Below the pieces are notes generated by a model. It ran no database searches. It was not told the origin of the DNA and was given only the letters and a program-made list of their open reading frames with translations. Positions 63,561 through 64,000 of a DNA stretch of 64,000 nt are shown one piece after another; positions within the stretch are counted from its first letter, which is position 1, and the number at the start of each line of letters is the position of its first letter. Location: contig NC_060258.1 in the NCBI RefSeq assembly GCF_921293095.1, positions 992,001 through 1,056,000 on the forward strand, in the 5' to 3' direction. Origin of the DNA: Ischnura elegans. Its lineage: Eukaryota > Arthropoda > Insecta > Odonata > Coenagrionidae. The position numbers and the translations under genes are program-made.

Positions 63561-64000
63561 ACAAAGAGCCTCTTAGTACATTTGTACAAAAAAAACGGGA
63601 TTTGCTTTATTTCTGCAACGTCTCACAGTGGGCTAGAATCGAAAAAAGCTGGCCAAAACCTCAAAATCGATTTTTTTGAGCTAGGAAGTTGAAACTTCGC
63701 ACACACATTCTCAAATAAATTGTGCATAACTGCCCAGATTATTTCGGTCCTGTGTTTTCACTTTAACAATATATGTGAGGTCAAAGTTGAGCAAATTTAG
63801 CGAAAAACGACCACCCTCGATTTTTTCTGAAAATTGCCGACTTTATCCTCGTGCAGTGGTTTTATAAATAGTTTTATCGACAAAACTGTAATACCATCTT
63901 AATTGACACTTCTTATTCTTTCATTTGAAAGGCTTTTAAAGATTTTGTTTCATCAATAACAATAGATACATAACAAAATGGCGGAGCCTGTTTTCAACCC
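63561..64000. other. AT-rich, repeat-like sequence at the window edge
   Basis: No gene. Phrases such as ATCGATTTTTTTGAGCTAGG and AAGTTGAAACTTCGC have the look of a transposon end, but no inverted partner is inside the window. An AATAAA at about 63714 might serve the ZAD transcript. Confidence 0.35.

Overview
The window looks like a piece of an insect (at least arthropod) chromosome. It is AT-rich and gene-poor, with long introns full of transposon remains. The clearest lineage clue is a ZAD-type C2H2 zinc-finger gene, a family expanded in insects. No sequence search was possible: family names rest on motifs read by eye, and exon calls on splice consensus plus reading phase.

Two spliced plus-strand genes are supported. 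Gene 1 (3709-10809, six coding exons, 447 aa by my join) encodes an acidic/coiled-coil protein with a C-terminal region that resembles a BEN domain only weakly. Its fourth intron carries a Ty3/gypsy element of the CsRn1 type (5820-10004) in the same orientation, with two LTRs identical by eye. Gene 2 (45825-63100, seven coding exons, 752 aa by my join) encodes a ZAD protein with one isolated and seven arrayed C2H2 fingers. Its finger array is cut short by a stop, and decayed extra fingers lie in the 3' flank.

Layout: 1-2192 Jockey-like LINE (ORF1 and endonuclease only); 2616-2965 a 23-bp minisatellite; 3709-10809 gene 1; 11765-12041 a near-perfect foldback hairpin; 12095-14976 a piggyBac-like non-autonomous element; 15045-16180 a Penelope-like remnant with a GIY-YIG domain, then the 3' end of a LINE; 16.7-26.8 kb mostly non-coding with LINE, transposase and ZAD-exon remnants; 26.8-35.6 kb a minus-strand ZAD exon pair duplicated as pseudogenes and broken up by a tandem duplication, a 2-kb terminal-inverted-repeat transposon and several MITEs; 35.6-45.8 kb sparse, with a Ty3/gypsy fossil and possible minus-strand first exons; 45.8-63.1 kb gene 2, with mariner, SINE-like, inverted-repeat and LINE remnants in its introns; 63.56 kb to the end, repeat-like AT-rich sequence.

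The most interesting observation is in the LTR of the young CsRn1-type element. Just upstream of a TATA box and a well-spaced TCAGT initiator lie two perfect three-unit heat-shock elements, and further upstream a tRNA-like A-box/B-box pair followed by a T6 run. This suggests a stress-responsive LTR inside a host intron. A second theme is the decay of ZAD zinc-finger genes: at least three minus-strand ZAD exon fossils share the intron position and phase of the apparently intact gene.
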